A stretch of DNA of 64,000 nucleotides from Arthrobacter sp. OAP107. GTDB taxonomy: Bacteria; Actinomycetota; Actinomycetes; Actinomycetales; Micrococcaceae. The position numbers and the translations under genes were made by a program. The notes below the pieces were generated by a model. It did no database searches and was not told where the DNA came from. It saw nothing but the letters and a program-made list of their open reading frames with translations. Shown here in pieces: positions 26,715 through 35,051 of this stretch. The stretch spans positions 4,340,001 through 4,404,000 of the forward strand of contig NZ_JBEPOK010000001.1 in assembly GCF_040546765.1 (NCBI RefSeq), in the 5' to 3' direction. Each line of letters starts with the position of its first letter. The first letter of the stretch is position 1.

Positions 26715-27548
26715 TCACCCGGGGCTTGGCTCCCCGCCCCGGTTTCCGGCTCCTGACCCGGCACCGGGAGTCCCCTGGAGACGCTCCGCCCGCTCGGCTT
26801 TGCTGTCCTTGAGATGGGCCGGATGCTCGAATGTGGGCGCGGGGCCCGCGTGCTCCCGCCGGCGTACGACATGGAACAGCCGGTGGGCCAGGATCACCAC
26901 GGCAACCCAGGCCGTCCCGATCAGCCAGGCGGCCATCACGTCCGTCAGCCAGTGGTGGCCGAGGAACACGCGGCTCAGTCCCATGGCGAGAATGAACACT
27001 GCCCCCGCGATGATCACCCACGTCCGCGCGGAGGTTTTCCGGAACTGCAGGCACACCAGATACACCACGATGCCGATCACCACGGTGGTGTTCAGCGTGT
27101 GCCCGCTGGGGAAGGAGGGCGAGAACTCGAAGGGCGGAACGGCGTCGATGTGGTCAGGACGGGTGCGGCCCAGCAGGGTCTTGCCCACACTGGTGGCGGT
27201 GACGGAGACCGCCGCAGCGCCGCCGACCAGGATGAGCGGCCGCCAGCTGCGGCTGACGTAGATCAGCCAGGCAACGAGGATGCTCGCCAGGATGGGCATG
27301 CCGATACCGCCGCCGATGTTCGTGAAGGCCGTGACGGCCGAGTCGAGGCCGGGGTTCCGGTACTCCTTGGCCAGCTGGAGGGCAGGCTTGTCCAGTCCCG
27401 AGACGCCGTTCTGGTCCACGACGCTGTCGTATACCTCGGCGCTGAGGAGCGTCAGGACAACCACCAGGAAGCCGCCGATGACGAGGGTGATCCACAGGGC
27501 CGCGTAGGGCCCCAGCCACCTGCCGTACCGTTCAGTCAGGGACTTCAT
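26715..27548 (-). CDS. PAP2 family membrane phosphatase
   Basis: A 277-residue integral membrane phosphatase with about five to six spans. The three PAP2 motifs are present: KTLLGRTRP near 123-131, PSGH near 147-150, and SRVFLGHHWLTD near 192-203. It probably dephosphorylates a lipid phosphate such as undecaprenyl diphosphate or phosphatidate on the outer face. The start ATG at 27548 gives a normal N-terminus; the frame extends upstream only as antisense of tadA. The cytoplasmic tail is long and charged. Confidence 0.9.
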   Translation of the reverse strand: MKSLTERYGRWLGPYAALWITLVIGGFLVVVLTLLSAEVYDSVVDQNGVSGLDKPALQLAKEYRNPGLDSAVTAFTNIGGGIGMPILASILVAWLIYVSRSWRPLILVGGAAAVSVTATSVGKTLLGRTRPDHIDAVPPFEFSPSFPSGHTLNTTVVIGIVVYLVCLQFRKTSARTWVIIAGAVFILAMGLSRVFLGHHWLTDVMAAWLIGTAWVAVVILAHRLFHVVRRREHAGPAPTFEHPAHLKDSKAERAERLQGTPGAGSGAGNRGGEPSPG

Positions 27549-27608
27549 CGTTACTCCCGGCGCTTGCCTTGTCCGTTGGTAAGTACCCTTCGAAACTATC
27601 ATTGACCC

Positions 27609-28124
27609 ATGGCCCCGGCAGATCCGCAACACCTGGAATGGATGGGCCTTGCCCTCCAAGAAGCCCGGCGGGCCCTGACTACCGAGGATGTGCCGATCGG
27701 CGCCGTCGTGATCGGTCCGGACGGATCGGTCCTGGGCACCGGCCGGAACGAGCGCGAGGCCCTCGGGGACCCCACCGCGCACGCCGAGGTGGTGGCCATC
27801 CGCCAGGCCGCCGCGCGGCTGCGGGAACGCGCGGCTCTGGACGGCGGCAGCGGCGATGGCTGGCGGCTGGAGGACTGCACGCTGGTGGTGACCCTGGAAC
27901 CGTGCGCCATGTGCGCCGGAGCGATCGTCCTGGCCCGGATCCACCGCGTGGTGTTCGGTGCGTGGGATGAGAAAGCGGGGGCCGCGGGCTCCGTGTTCGA
28001 CATTCTGCGCGAGCGGCGCCTGAACCACTGGGTGGAGGTCTACGCCGGCGTGCAGGAGGAGGAATGCGGGGTGCTGCTGCGGGAGTTCTTCGCCGCCCAC
28101 CGCACCGGGAGTAAGCCCAACTGA
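27609..28124 (+). CDS. tadA: tRNA adenosine(34) deaminase
   Basis: A 171-residue zinc deaminase that converts A34 to inosine in tRNA-Arg(ACG). Zinc and catalytic residues: HAE near 58-60 and PCAMC near 98-102. It has a short insert (about 70-88) before the second motif. This matches the ACG-anticodon tRNA-Arg gene at 9033. It is divergent from the PAP2 gene and convergent with the YcaQ-like gene nine bases away. Confidence 0.94.
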   Translation: MAPADPQHLEWMGLALQEARRALTTEDVPIGAVVIGPDGSVLGTGRNEREALGDPTAHAEVVAIRQAAARLRERAALDGGSGDGWRLEDCTLVVTLEPCAMCAGAIVLARIHRVVFGAWDEKAGAAGSVFDILRERRLNHWVEVYAGVQEEECGVLLREFFAAHRTGSKPN

Positions 28125-28133
28125 CCCGGCCGG

Positions 28134-29357
28134 TTAGCCGGCGGCGTCCAGTGCGTCGATCCGTTCCTGCCGGGACGCGGGCGAGTCCAGGCTGAAGGAG
28201 CGGAAGTCGCCCAGGTCCTCCCGAATCCACGCCTCGACCTCGGCGATGCGCCGGTCGACGGCGGGCGTCCGGCCCGCAAAGAGCCACGCCGCGATCCTTT
28301 CGTTGCCGGGATCATACTGCCAGAGTCCGATGATCCGGCCGCGGTCAAAGATGGGGTGGTCCGGCAGGTCCGCCTGCAGCGCCAGGGTGGTGTTCAGCAG
28401 CTTCCGGTCCCTGTCCTCGTCGGCAAAGAGGTCACCCGCGTTCCGGCGATGCAGCACGAGCGAATCGGTGCCGGCCAGCAATTGGATCTGTTCGCCTTCC
28501 GGCGGGCTGAAGTCGGCGAGGCGTTCGACGTCGGCCGGCAGCATCCAGAGCACGTCGCCGGCGGCGGTGGGAACCTCCACGGCCCCGACGGCGGCGAGCG
28601 CCGCCTTGCTGTCAGTAAGGGTGAAGCCGGTGAACCACTGGGATTGCTTGATGGTGGCGCCGCCGGTCCAGCCGAGGTAGCGGCGGATCAGTTCCTCGCG
28701 GGCACCTTCGGGACCGAGCCGGCTGGGCGGCAGGCCCCACAGCGTGTAGGCGTAGCGCTGCTGGTCCAGCCGCCCGTTGACCGGAACGCGCCGGATCCGG
28801 CCATCCGCCTGCAGCAGCCCCAGAGCTGTGGGCAGCGTGGTGGCGGCCCCTTTCTTCTTGCCTTCCTCGCCCAGGTTCCGGACCGACTCCCCCAGCTCAT
28901 CCTTGAGCTGCCGCGGGTCCAGCGGACCGTCCGCCTCGCCGAGGACATGCAGGATCTGTTCCTCCAGCAGCGTGATCTCGCCGCGGTCGACGCCAAGCCT
29001 GGCCAGTACCCGGAAGGCCTCTTCAGCGTTTTTGCCCAGGCTTAGCGCCCAGTCGAAGTCCTCCCGGCCCAGCACGTAGGTGCAGCCGCGGGCGGTGGGC
29101 AGTTCGTGGATCCGGAGTTCGCGGACGTCCGTGTCCACCTGGTCCCGGCGGAGTCCGGCGCGGGCGAAGAGGGTGAGGTACGGGTTGGCGCCGCCCACCG
29201 ACCTCGCCCAGCCCGCCGCGGCGAGCACCTCCTGGGACGTGCGGCCGTCGAGCGTGCCGTCCAGCTCCTGCCGGTGCCAGGCCCAGGCACGGAGCAGCTC
29301 CGGGGTGAGGGCGGAGGCAGATTCCAGGGTGGCGGCAGACGGGACGTGGCTGGTCAT
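28134..29357 (-). CDS. Winged-helix DNA-binding (AlkZ/YcaQ, HTH_42) family protein
   Basis: A 407-residue cytoplasmic protein of the DUF1006/HTH_42 family related to the interstrand-crosslink glycosylases AlkZ/YcaQ. Winged-helix blocks occur across the protein (RTSQEVLAAAGWARS near the start; LDPRQLKDELGESV; REELIRRYLGWTGGATIKQ). The family QxQ/QxD catalytic loop corresponds here to KQSQWF. The C-terminal half contains VLHRRNAGDLF and GRIIGLWQYDP. It is the last gene of a four-gene run (31953 to 28134) with gaps of only 3-17 bases, so it is probably co-expressed with the dehydrogenase, QueD-like and glycosyltransferase genes. Confidence 0.8.
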   Translation of the reverse strand: MTSHVPSAATLESASALTPELLRAWAWHRQELDGTLDGRTSQEVLAAAGWARSVGGANPYLTLFARAGLRRDQVDTDVRELRIHELPTARGCTYVLGREDFDWALSLGKNAEEAFRVLARLGVDRGEITLLEEQILHVLGEADGPLDPRQLKDELGESVRNLGEEGKKKGAATTLPTALGLLQADGRIRRVPVNGRLDQQRYAYTLWGLPPSRLGPEGAREELIRRYLGWTGGATIKQSQWFTGFTLTDSKAALAAVGAVEVPTAAGDVLWMLPADVERLADFSPPEGEQIQLLAGTDSLVLHRRNAGDLFADEDRDRKLLNTTLALQADLPDHPIFDRGRIIGLWQYDPGNERIAAWLFAGRTPAVDRRIAEVEAWIREDLGDFRSFSLDSPASRQERIDALDAAG

Positions 29358-29360
29358 GCC

Positions 29361-30491
29361 TCATTCTCCATCAGCGAGCGGTTGCGAGGAATGGCCTCCC
29401 GGCGATGCTTCCGGCGCCACGTGGCCGTGCACCTGCCGGGCAGTGGCGTCCCAGCCGGGCAGGAGATCCCGGCCGGCGAGGGCGCGCCGGCGCCATTCGG
29501 CGCGTAACGCGGGGTCCGTGAGCCAGCTGCGCAGCAGGATCGCCAGCGGTTTGGGGTTTCCTTCGGCAGAGTCTTCGAGTTCGACGACGGCGCCGGGCAG
29601 GGCGGGCTCCGCACCTTCGGGAGTCCCTGGAACTGGTTCCGCCCCCAGTCCCAGCGCCTCCACCGCCCCGGTGCCGGCCCGGACGATGACCGGCACCCCG
29701 CGGGCCACCGACTCGGTGACAGCCATGCCGAATGCCTCCACCTTGGAGATCAGCAGGCTGAGATCGGCGGCGTGCCACTGCTGTTCCAGCGCTTCGCCGG
29801 TCAGTTCGCCCGGGAGCTCCACCCGGCCGCCCAGCCCGTGTTGTTCTACCGCCGCTGCGACCTGGCGGGCGTAATCGGTGTCCGCCGTGTCCGAGCCGAC
29901 GAGGGCTGCCGTCCACTCGAGGTCCTGCAGCAGGGCCAGCGCGCCGAGGAGGATCAGCTGGTCCTTATTCGGCAGCAGTGCCGCCACGGCAAGCAGGCGC
30001 GGCGGTTCGGATCCGGCGGCCACCTGGCCTCGTTCCGTTCCGGGCAGCGCCGCGCGGATGCCGGCCAGGCCGTGCCGCCGGGTAATCTCGGCGGCGGCCG
30101 AACCGCTGGTGCAGATCACGCCGGCAGCCGCCCGGAGTGCCCGGACTTCCAGGTCCGGGTGTTCGTCGAGGGGCATGTGCAGCAGGACCCATGGCGCGTG
30201 GCCGGCGGCGGCGGCCGCCTCCATCGCGTCAGGGGCGCCGGAGGCGACCAGACCGTCAACGATGGTGACGGTGGCGGTTCCTGCCGTGGTTCCCGTCGTG
30301 AGCAGGCCGGCCAGCCGCCGTCGTTCCTCCTTGCTGCCTACCGGCCAGTAGCCGGCGACCGGCTGGATGGTCACCTCGGCACCCAGGTGCTCGAGGCCCT
30401 GCGCCAGGGCGGTGTTGTAGACGTTGCCGCCTGAGTTGTGGCGGATGTTTCCGGGAACCAGGAGCCGGATGGCCGGCGGCGGGGACGGCAT
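29361..30491 (-). CDS. Glycosyltransferase family 4 (GT-B) protein
   Basis: A 376-residue GT-B fold enzyme. The N-terminal half starts RLLVPGNIRHNSGGNVYN with a Gly-rich loop. The C-terminal half holds the nucleotide-sugar site: LLAVAALLPNKDQ, then SKVEAFGMAVTESVARGVPV, the E-x7-E donor motif of GT4 retaining transferases. No membrane span. The acceptor is unknown. It lies five bases after the QueD-like gene and three before the YcaQ-like gene in the same operon. Confidence 0.88.
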   Translation of the reverse strand: MPSPPPAIRLLVPGNIRHNSGGNVYNTALAQGLEHLGAEVTIQPVAGYWPVGSKEERRRLAGLLTTGTTAGTATVTIVDGLVASGAPDAMEAAAAAGHAPWVLLHMPLDEHPDLEVRALRAAAGVICTSGSAAAEITRRHGLAGIRAALPGTERGQVAAGSEPPRLLAVAALLPNKDQLILLGALALLQDLEWTAALVGSDTADTDYARQVAAAVEQHGLGGRVELPGELTGEALEQQWHAADLSLLISKVEAFGMAVTESVARGVPVIVRAGTGAVEALGLGAEPVPGTPEGAEPALPGAVVELEDSAEGNPKPLAILLRSWLTDPALRAEWRRRALAGRDLLPGWDATARQVHGHVAPEASPGGHSSQPLADGE

Positions 30492-30496
30492 GGCGG

Positions 30497-30895
30497 TCAG
30501 CGGTGGTCGAACTCGAGGGAAAAGCTCGCCCAGGCATCCGGGTTTTCCCGCAGAGTGACGTCCAGGCCGGCGAGTTCCCGGCCGTCGTTATCGTCACGCA
30601 GGCGCTCCGCGACAGCGCCTGCGATGTACTGCGCCAGTGCCTCCGTGGTGCTCAGTTTCCCGGCGAAGTCCGGGTGCTCGTCCAGGTTGCGGTAGTTGAG
30701 GCCGGCCAGGACTTCCTCGATCATGCCGCCCGCAGCGCCGATGTCCAGCACGATGGCGTCGTCGTTGAGGGCACGACGGCGGAACGTCACCTCTGCCACA
30801 AAAGTTGCCCCGTGCAGTCCCTGGGCAGGCCCGAACGCCTCCCGGGGAAGGCTGTGGGCGATCATGAAATGGCGGCGTACGGTCAGGCTGAACAA
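30497..30895 (-). CDS. QueD/6-pyruvoyltetrahydropterin synthase-like protein with altered active site
   Basis: A 132-residue T-fold protein. The start FMIAHSL and the following GLHGATFVAEV match the PTPS/QueD zinc region, and later LNYRNLDEHP and TTEALAQY match the pterin-binding part. The canonical third zinc ligand is missing: the usual HGH reads HGA (His28, Ala30). The usual catalytic Cys before this motif is also absent. It may therefore not make carboxytetrahydropterin. Position between a dehydrogenase and a glycosyltransferase suggests a role in one biosynthetic pathway. Confidence 0.82.
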   Translation of the reverse strand: MFSLTVRRHFMIAHSLPREAFGPAQGLHGATFVAEVTFRRRALNDDAIVLDIGAAGGMIEEVLAGLNYRNLDEHPDFAGKLSTTEALAQYIAGAVAERLRDDNDGRELAGLDVTLRENPDAWASFSLEFDHR

Positions 30896-30912
30896 TGGTT
30901 ACCTCGCGGTTT

Positions 30913-31953
30913 CTATGTGGTGTGGTGGTTTTCGGGAACGGGACCGGCTGCGTCGGAGCCGGCGGCGGGGTATTCGATCACGTGGCAGAGCGCCTCGAGC
31001 CGGCCGCCGGCCAGGTCCTGGACCACGCCGGGCAGCTCGGCAAACTTGGAGGCACCCGTGAGGAAGCCGTCGAACACAGGATCCTTCAGCAGGGACACGG
31101 CAAGTTCCAGCCGGTCAGCGGTGGTCCGGCGGTGCCGGCGGGCCCGCGCCACCGCGCCCACCTGGCTGGCCCGGATGGAGAGCCTGCGGGCGTGGAAGTC
31201 CTCGCCGAGCGGGAGGGTGATTTTGCGGTCGGCGTACCAGGACATTTCGATGATCTCGCCCTCGTCCCCCACGAGCTTCAGGCTGCGTTCCAGGCCGCCT
31301 TCGGACGCGGAGCAGTGGAACACGATGTCGCAGTCCGGCAGAGCGTCGTCCGGGTGGGCGAAGTCCACCCCCAGCGAGTCTGCGAGGCCCTTGCGGTTGG
31401 AGTCGAGATCCACGAGCTGGAGCCGGCCGAGGGGGAACGTGCGCAGCAGCGTGGCCACCATTCCGCCCACCAGCCCGGCGCCGATCACGGCGACGCGGTC
31501 GCCCAGCCGTGGCCCCGCCTCCCAGAGGGCGTTCACGGCCGTTTCCACGGTGCCGGTGAGGACCGCGCGGCGGGGAGGGACGCCGTCGGGAACGCGGGTG
31601 AGCGAGGACACGGGGACCACGTAGCGGTCCTGGTGCGGATGCAGGCAGAACACGGTTTGGCCCACCCAGTCCGCCGGGCCCTGCTCCACCACGCCCACCG
31701 ACAGGTAGCCGAACTTTACCGGCGACGGAAAGGAGCCCTCCTGGTGCGGGGCGCGCATCTCCTCGGCGACGCAGGGCGGAACGGCGGCCTGGTGGACCAC
31801 GAGTTCGGTGCCCTTGCTGATGCCCGAGTACAGCGAGCGCACCAGCGCCTCCTCCGGGCCGGGGGCAGGCAGCTTCTCACTGCGCAGTTCACCCTGCCCC
31901 GGGCCCACGGTCCAATATGCGGTTGCTTCGGCGTTCTGCTGGAAAGTACTCAT
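30913..31953 (-). CDS. Zinc-type alcohol dehydrogenase-like (MDR) oxidoreductase
   Basis: A 346-residue medium-chain dehydrogenase. The N-terminal GroES-like part (20-140) includes YSGISKGTELVVHQ, and the Rossmann nucleotide motif is AVIGAGLVGGMVATLL (about 175-190), followed by an NAD-type acidic end (LQLVDLDSNRK). The usual catalytic GHE zinc motif is not obvious, so it may belong to the zinc-poor branch. The ATG at 31953 is used; the frame opens further upstream into the tRNA-Ser region. It is the first gene of the four-gene operon running to 28134. Confidence 0.85.
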   Translation of the reverse strand: MSTFQQNAEATAYWTVGPGQGELRSEKLPAPGPEEALVRSLYSGISKGTELVVHQAAVPPCVAEEMRAPHQEGSFPSPVKFGYLSVGVVEQGPADWVGQTVFCLHPHQDRYVVPVSSLTRVPDGVPPRRAVLTGTVETAVNALWEAGPRLGDRVAVIGAGLVGGMVATLLRTFPLGRLQLVDLDSNRKGLADSLGVDFAHPDDALPDCDIVFHCSASEGGLERSLKLVGDEGEIIEMSWYADRKITLPLGEDFHARRLSIRASQVGAVARARRHRRTTADRLELAVSLLKDPVFDGFLTGASKFAELPGVVQDLAGGRLEALCHVIEYPAAGSDAAGPVPENHHTT

Positions 31954-32100
31954 CTTGCTTACGAATCTAGTGCCCGGCCCCGATTTCCGGGAAGATGCGT
32001 CCCGGCGTGGCCGCGCCGGACCCGTTGCCCAGGGCTGATCAGTCCGGAAAAACATGCCGTTTTGGGGATGCGGGCCTTGCTCCGGTACCCTATTCAGGTT

Positions 32101-32190
32101 GGTGACGTGTCCGAGCGGCCGAAGGTGCAACACTCGAAATGTTGTTTGGTGTAAAAGCCAACGTGGGTTCAAATCCCACCGTCACCGCCA
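32101..32190 (+). tRNA. tRNA-Ser (anticodon CGA), CCA encoded
   Basis: Class II tRNA with a long variable arm. Acceptor GGTGACG pairs with CGTCACC; D-arm GTCCGAGCGGCCGAAGG; anticodon loop CTCGAAA (anticodon CGA, reading UCG); T-arm GTGGGTTCAAATCCCAC; then G and CCA. Confidence 0.95.
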
Positions 32191-32197
32191 CATAGCG

Positions 32198-32239
32198 AAG
32201 ACCCCGGTTCCCTCTAAAGAGAGGGAACCGGGGTCTTTT
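32198..32239 (+). terminator. Terminator after tRNA-Ser
   Basis: An 18-bp perfect stem (32198-32215 with 32220-32237) closed by AAAG, followed by TT. It starts eight bases after the tRNA. Confidence 0.85.
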
Positions 32240-32398
32240 GCTTTGCCTCGCCACGGTTCTTTTCCGCACTATGGAACTACGCTTCCATTTGTTTACGCCG
32301 CCGCCGCTGTTGCGTAGCACGGCTGAAACAAGCCGCACCTAGCGTCATCAGTGACCTCGGCCATCATTCCTCCCTGGCCTCACACAGTTAGGCGCCAC

Positions 32399-33787
32399 AT
32401 GAAGATCCCGTCACCCGTATCCCCAGCTGCACACCCCGCTCCGAACAGGCCGCTCCACAAGTCCTTGTTCATGCAAATCCTGGTTGCCGTCGTGCTTGGA
32501 ATTGCCATCGGCTACTTCTGGCCCAGCGCGGGCTCCGCCCTGCGGCCGCTCGGTGACGGTTTTATTCAACTCATCAAGATGATCATCGCTCCGCTCATCT
32601 TCCTGGTGATCGTCACGGGGATATCGGCTGTAGGCGATGTGAAGTCAGTCGGCCGGGTGGGCGTCAAAGCGCTGGTGTACTTCACTGCGGCCACACTCTT
32701 CGCGTTGGCGTTCGGGCTGGTTGTGGCCAATGTTGTTCAGCCGGGCGCCGGCCTGAACATCGACCCTGCCAGCCTCTCCCAGGACGCCCTGAGCGCGAAG
32801 ACCGCAACCGCACCACCCAAGGACGCGGGACAATTCCTTCTGGGAATCATTCCCACGAGCGTCGTTGGAGCTTTTGCGTCCAACACCTTGCTTCAGGTGT
32901 TGTGCTTCTCCGTGTTCTTCGGGGCAGCCATCGTGGTCGTCGGCCGGGACAAGTGCAAACCCGTCCTCGACCTGATGGAGACCACCCTCGAACTGTTCTT
33001 CAAGATCATGACTTGGGTGATGCGGGTTGCCCCGGTTGGTGCCTTCGGGGCGATGGCCTTCATCATCGGCCAGTACGGGCTCAGCTCCCTGAGCACTTAC
33101 GCCCTCCTGATTGCCGCCTGCTACGGGTCCGCGCTTGTTTTCATCGGCTTCCTGTTCATCGTGGCGTGGGCCTACCCGCGGGTCCCGTTGTGGCAGTTCA
33201 TCAAGTACTCACGCGAAGAGTTCCTTCTTGCGCTCGGGACTGCCTCCACGGAATCAGTGCTTCCGCGCATCATGGCCAAGCTGACAAATGCGGGCTGCTC
33301 CCGCGCGACCACGGGACTGGTGGTGCCAACGGGCTATTCCTTCAACCTCGACGGTGCAGCGCTGTACTTGTCCATTTCACTTCTGTTCCTCGCCCAGGCA
33401 TTCGGACACAGCCTTGACCTGGGGCAGCAACTGGCAGCCTTAGGCATTCTTATGCTGACCTCCAAGGGCATGGCCGGCGTTCCCGGCTCTGCCTTCCTGG
33501 CCCTCTCGGCAACGGCCGGGGCGCTCGGCATCTTCCCCGTTGCGGGCGTCGCGCTGCTGCTGGGCGCTGACCGGCTTATGGACTCGATGCGTGTGGCGGT
33601 CAACCTGCTGGGCAACTGCGTTGCGACGTTCGTGGTGTCGAAATGGGAAGGCCAGTTCGATCGCGACGCTATGCTCGCCGCATTCAACGGTGGGGCCGGC
33701 GTGACTGAACCGCCCCACGGATACCCCGCCGGAGCGGAGCAGCAGGAACCACAAACCGAAAAAGCGGGCATCCCTGCTGTTCGATGA
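32399..33787 (+). CDS. dctA: Dicarboxylate/cation symporter (DAACS family)
   Basis: A 462-residue inner-membrane carrier with eight spans and two re-entrant hairpins, importing C4-dicarboxylates or acidic amino acids with H+ or Na+. Family signatures: FIQLIKMIIAPLIFLVIVTG, a hairpin-1 serine-rich region LALGTASTESVLPRIM, VVPTGYSFNLDGAALYLS, and LTSKGMAGVPGSAF. The ATG at 32399 starts MKIPSPVSP; GTG at 32351 would add 16 residues. A strong terminator follows at 33917. Local sequence looks slightly less GC-rich than the neighbours. Confidence 0.93.
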   Translation: MKIPSPVSPAAHPAPNRPLHKSLFMQILVAVVLGIAIGYFWPSAGSALRPLGDGFIQLIKMIIAPLIFLVIVTGISAVGDVKSVGRVGVKALVYFTAATLFALAFGLVVANVVQPGAGLNIDPASLSQDALSAKTATAPPKDAGQFLLGIIPTSVVGAFASNTLLQVLCFSVFFGAAIVVVGRDKCKPVLDLMETTLELFFKIMTWVMRVAPVGAFGAMAFIIGQYGLSSLSTYALLIAACYGSALVFIGFLFIVAWAYPRVPLWQFIKYSREEFLLALGTASTESVLPRIMAKLTNAGCSRATTGLVVPTGYSFNLDGAALYLSISLLFLAQAFGHSLDLGQQLAALGILMLTSKGMAGVPGSAFLALSATAGALGIFPVAGVALLLGADRLMDSMRVAVNLLGNCVATFVVSKWEGQFDRDAMLAAFNGGAGVTEPPHGYPAGAEQQEPQTEKAGIPAVR

Positions 33788-33916
33788 GCGAAAAGGGTAG
33801 CGGGATACTACCGCCGCCGGGTTGGAAAAAGTGGTGCCGATTTGAGACCTAAGCAAGCTTTCCATTAGTTTTGACAGGGTCGCTCCGTGTTCCCCCATAT
33901 GCGGAGCGGTTGCCTA

Positions 33917-33954
33917 GAAGAGCCCCGCTGCACTCCAGTGCAGCGGGGCTCTTC
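33917..33954. terminator. Bidirectional terminator after dctA
   Basis: A perfect 18-bp inverted repeat (33917-33934 and 33937-33954) around CC, between two convergent genes. T-tracts are short. Confidence 0.75.
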
Positions 33955-33980
33955 GCCGTAGGAGCCAACAACCGGCGCCG

Positions 33981-34346
33981 TTACTCCGTATTGGTGCCGG
34001 AGCCAGACTTCTGTTCCCGGTCGAGGAGGTTCTTCTTGATCTCGTCCAGTTTCTCCTTGATGACCCGCTCGGCGTCCGAGATGGTCTTCCCCGCGGTGCT
34101 CAGCGGATCCAACTGCACATACACCTCGTGCGCCACGGGCAGGTCGTACTCGTCCTTCAGGTGCGTTCCGCCGCCGACGCCATCCAGGGTCAGGTACACC
34201 TGGGCGTCTGTCCGGGCGATTCCGGCGATCCGGCCGAACACCACGGTGAAATCGTTCGGCTGAAAGCTCACCGTCTGGCCGACGTGGCTGCGGTCAAGGT
34301 CCCCCGCCGTCACGGCCTTCTCATACTGGCTTCCGCTGTAGTTCAT
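33981..34346 (-). CDS. Hypothetical protein
   Basis: A 121-residue soluble protein that I do not recognise. The first 90 residues look beta-rich (HVGQTVSFQPNDFTVVFGRI, VYLTLDGVGGGTHLKDEY); the last 30 form a charged helix (SDAERVIKEKLDEIKKNLLD). No signal peptide. It starts with ATG at 34346 and is divergent from the SRPBCC gene. Confidence 0.7.
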   Translation of the reverse strand: MNYSGSQYEKAVTAGDLDRSHVGQTVSFQPNDFTVVFGRIAGIARTDAQVYLTLDGVGGGTHLKDEYDLPVAHEVYVQLDPLSTAGKTISDAERVIKEKLDEIKKNLLDREQKSGSGTNTE

Positions 34347-34469
34347 CGCTACTCCTCAAGTTGGGGGTGGTGACTTACGCCTGCAGTCTATGGCGGACGG
34401 GCGGCACGCGCTTGAATGGTTGCAGATCTTTTCGCCGGCGGGAGCGGGCAGGAGCGCCAGGAGGCACAC

Positions 34470-35051
34470 ATGAACGCCAAGGGCACCAGGAGCACGGACT
34501 ACACCTTCTTCACGGTCTGGCGGGTGGCCGGGACCGCGGACGACGTCGCGCAGATCCTGGCCGACCCCGTCGGGCTGGCCCGGTGGTGGCCCTCCGTATA
34601 CCTGCGCGTGGACCTCATCCATCCAGGCAAGGCCAACGGTGTTGGGCGCATGGCCAGGCTTCACACCAAGGGCTGGCTCCCCTACACCCTCCGCTGGACC
34701 TTGACCGTCACGGAACCCATCACCAGCAGGGGCTTCGCGATCCGCGCAACAGGAGACCTGGACGGGACCGGACGCTGGACCTTCGAGCAGGACGGCCCGG
34801 AGGTCATGATCACCTACGACTGGCGGGTGAGCGCCACCAAGCCGCTGCTGAGGCGGCTCAGCTGGCTGCTGAAACCCGGCTTCTCGGCCAACCACCGCTG
34901 GGCGATGGCCCGCGGCCAGGAGAGCCTGGCGCTGGAGCTGCGGCGCCGGCGGGCCGGGACCAGTACGGATTCCGTCCCGGCACCACCGCCGCCCACGTTC
35001 CCGCGGGTGGCGGGGCGTGGGCGGCGGATGGACCTGCAGGTTCGCGGCTAG
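34470..35051 (+). CDS. SRPBCC (polyketide cyclase/START-like) family protein
   Basis: A 193-residue protein with the START/Bet v1 pattern: YTFFTVWRVAGTADDVAQIL, ARWWPSVYLRV, then strands ending in GRWTFEQDGPEVMITYDW and a long C-terminal helix. It probably binds a hydrophobic ligand; function unknown. The ATG at 34470 has AGGAGG seven bases upstream, better than the earlier GTG-type start at 34416. Its stop overlaps the convergent RND gene by four bases. Confidence 0.82.
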   Translation: MNAKGTRSTDYTFFTVWRVAGTADDVAQILADPVGLARWWPSVYLRVDLIHPGKANGVGRMARLHTKGWLPYTLRWTLTVTEPITSRGFAIRATGDLDGTGRWTFEQDGPEVMITYDWRVSATKPLLRRLSWLLKPGFSANHRWAMARGQESLALELRRRRAGTSTDSVPAPPPPTFPRVAGRGRRMDLQVRG

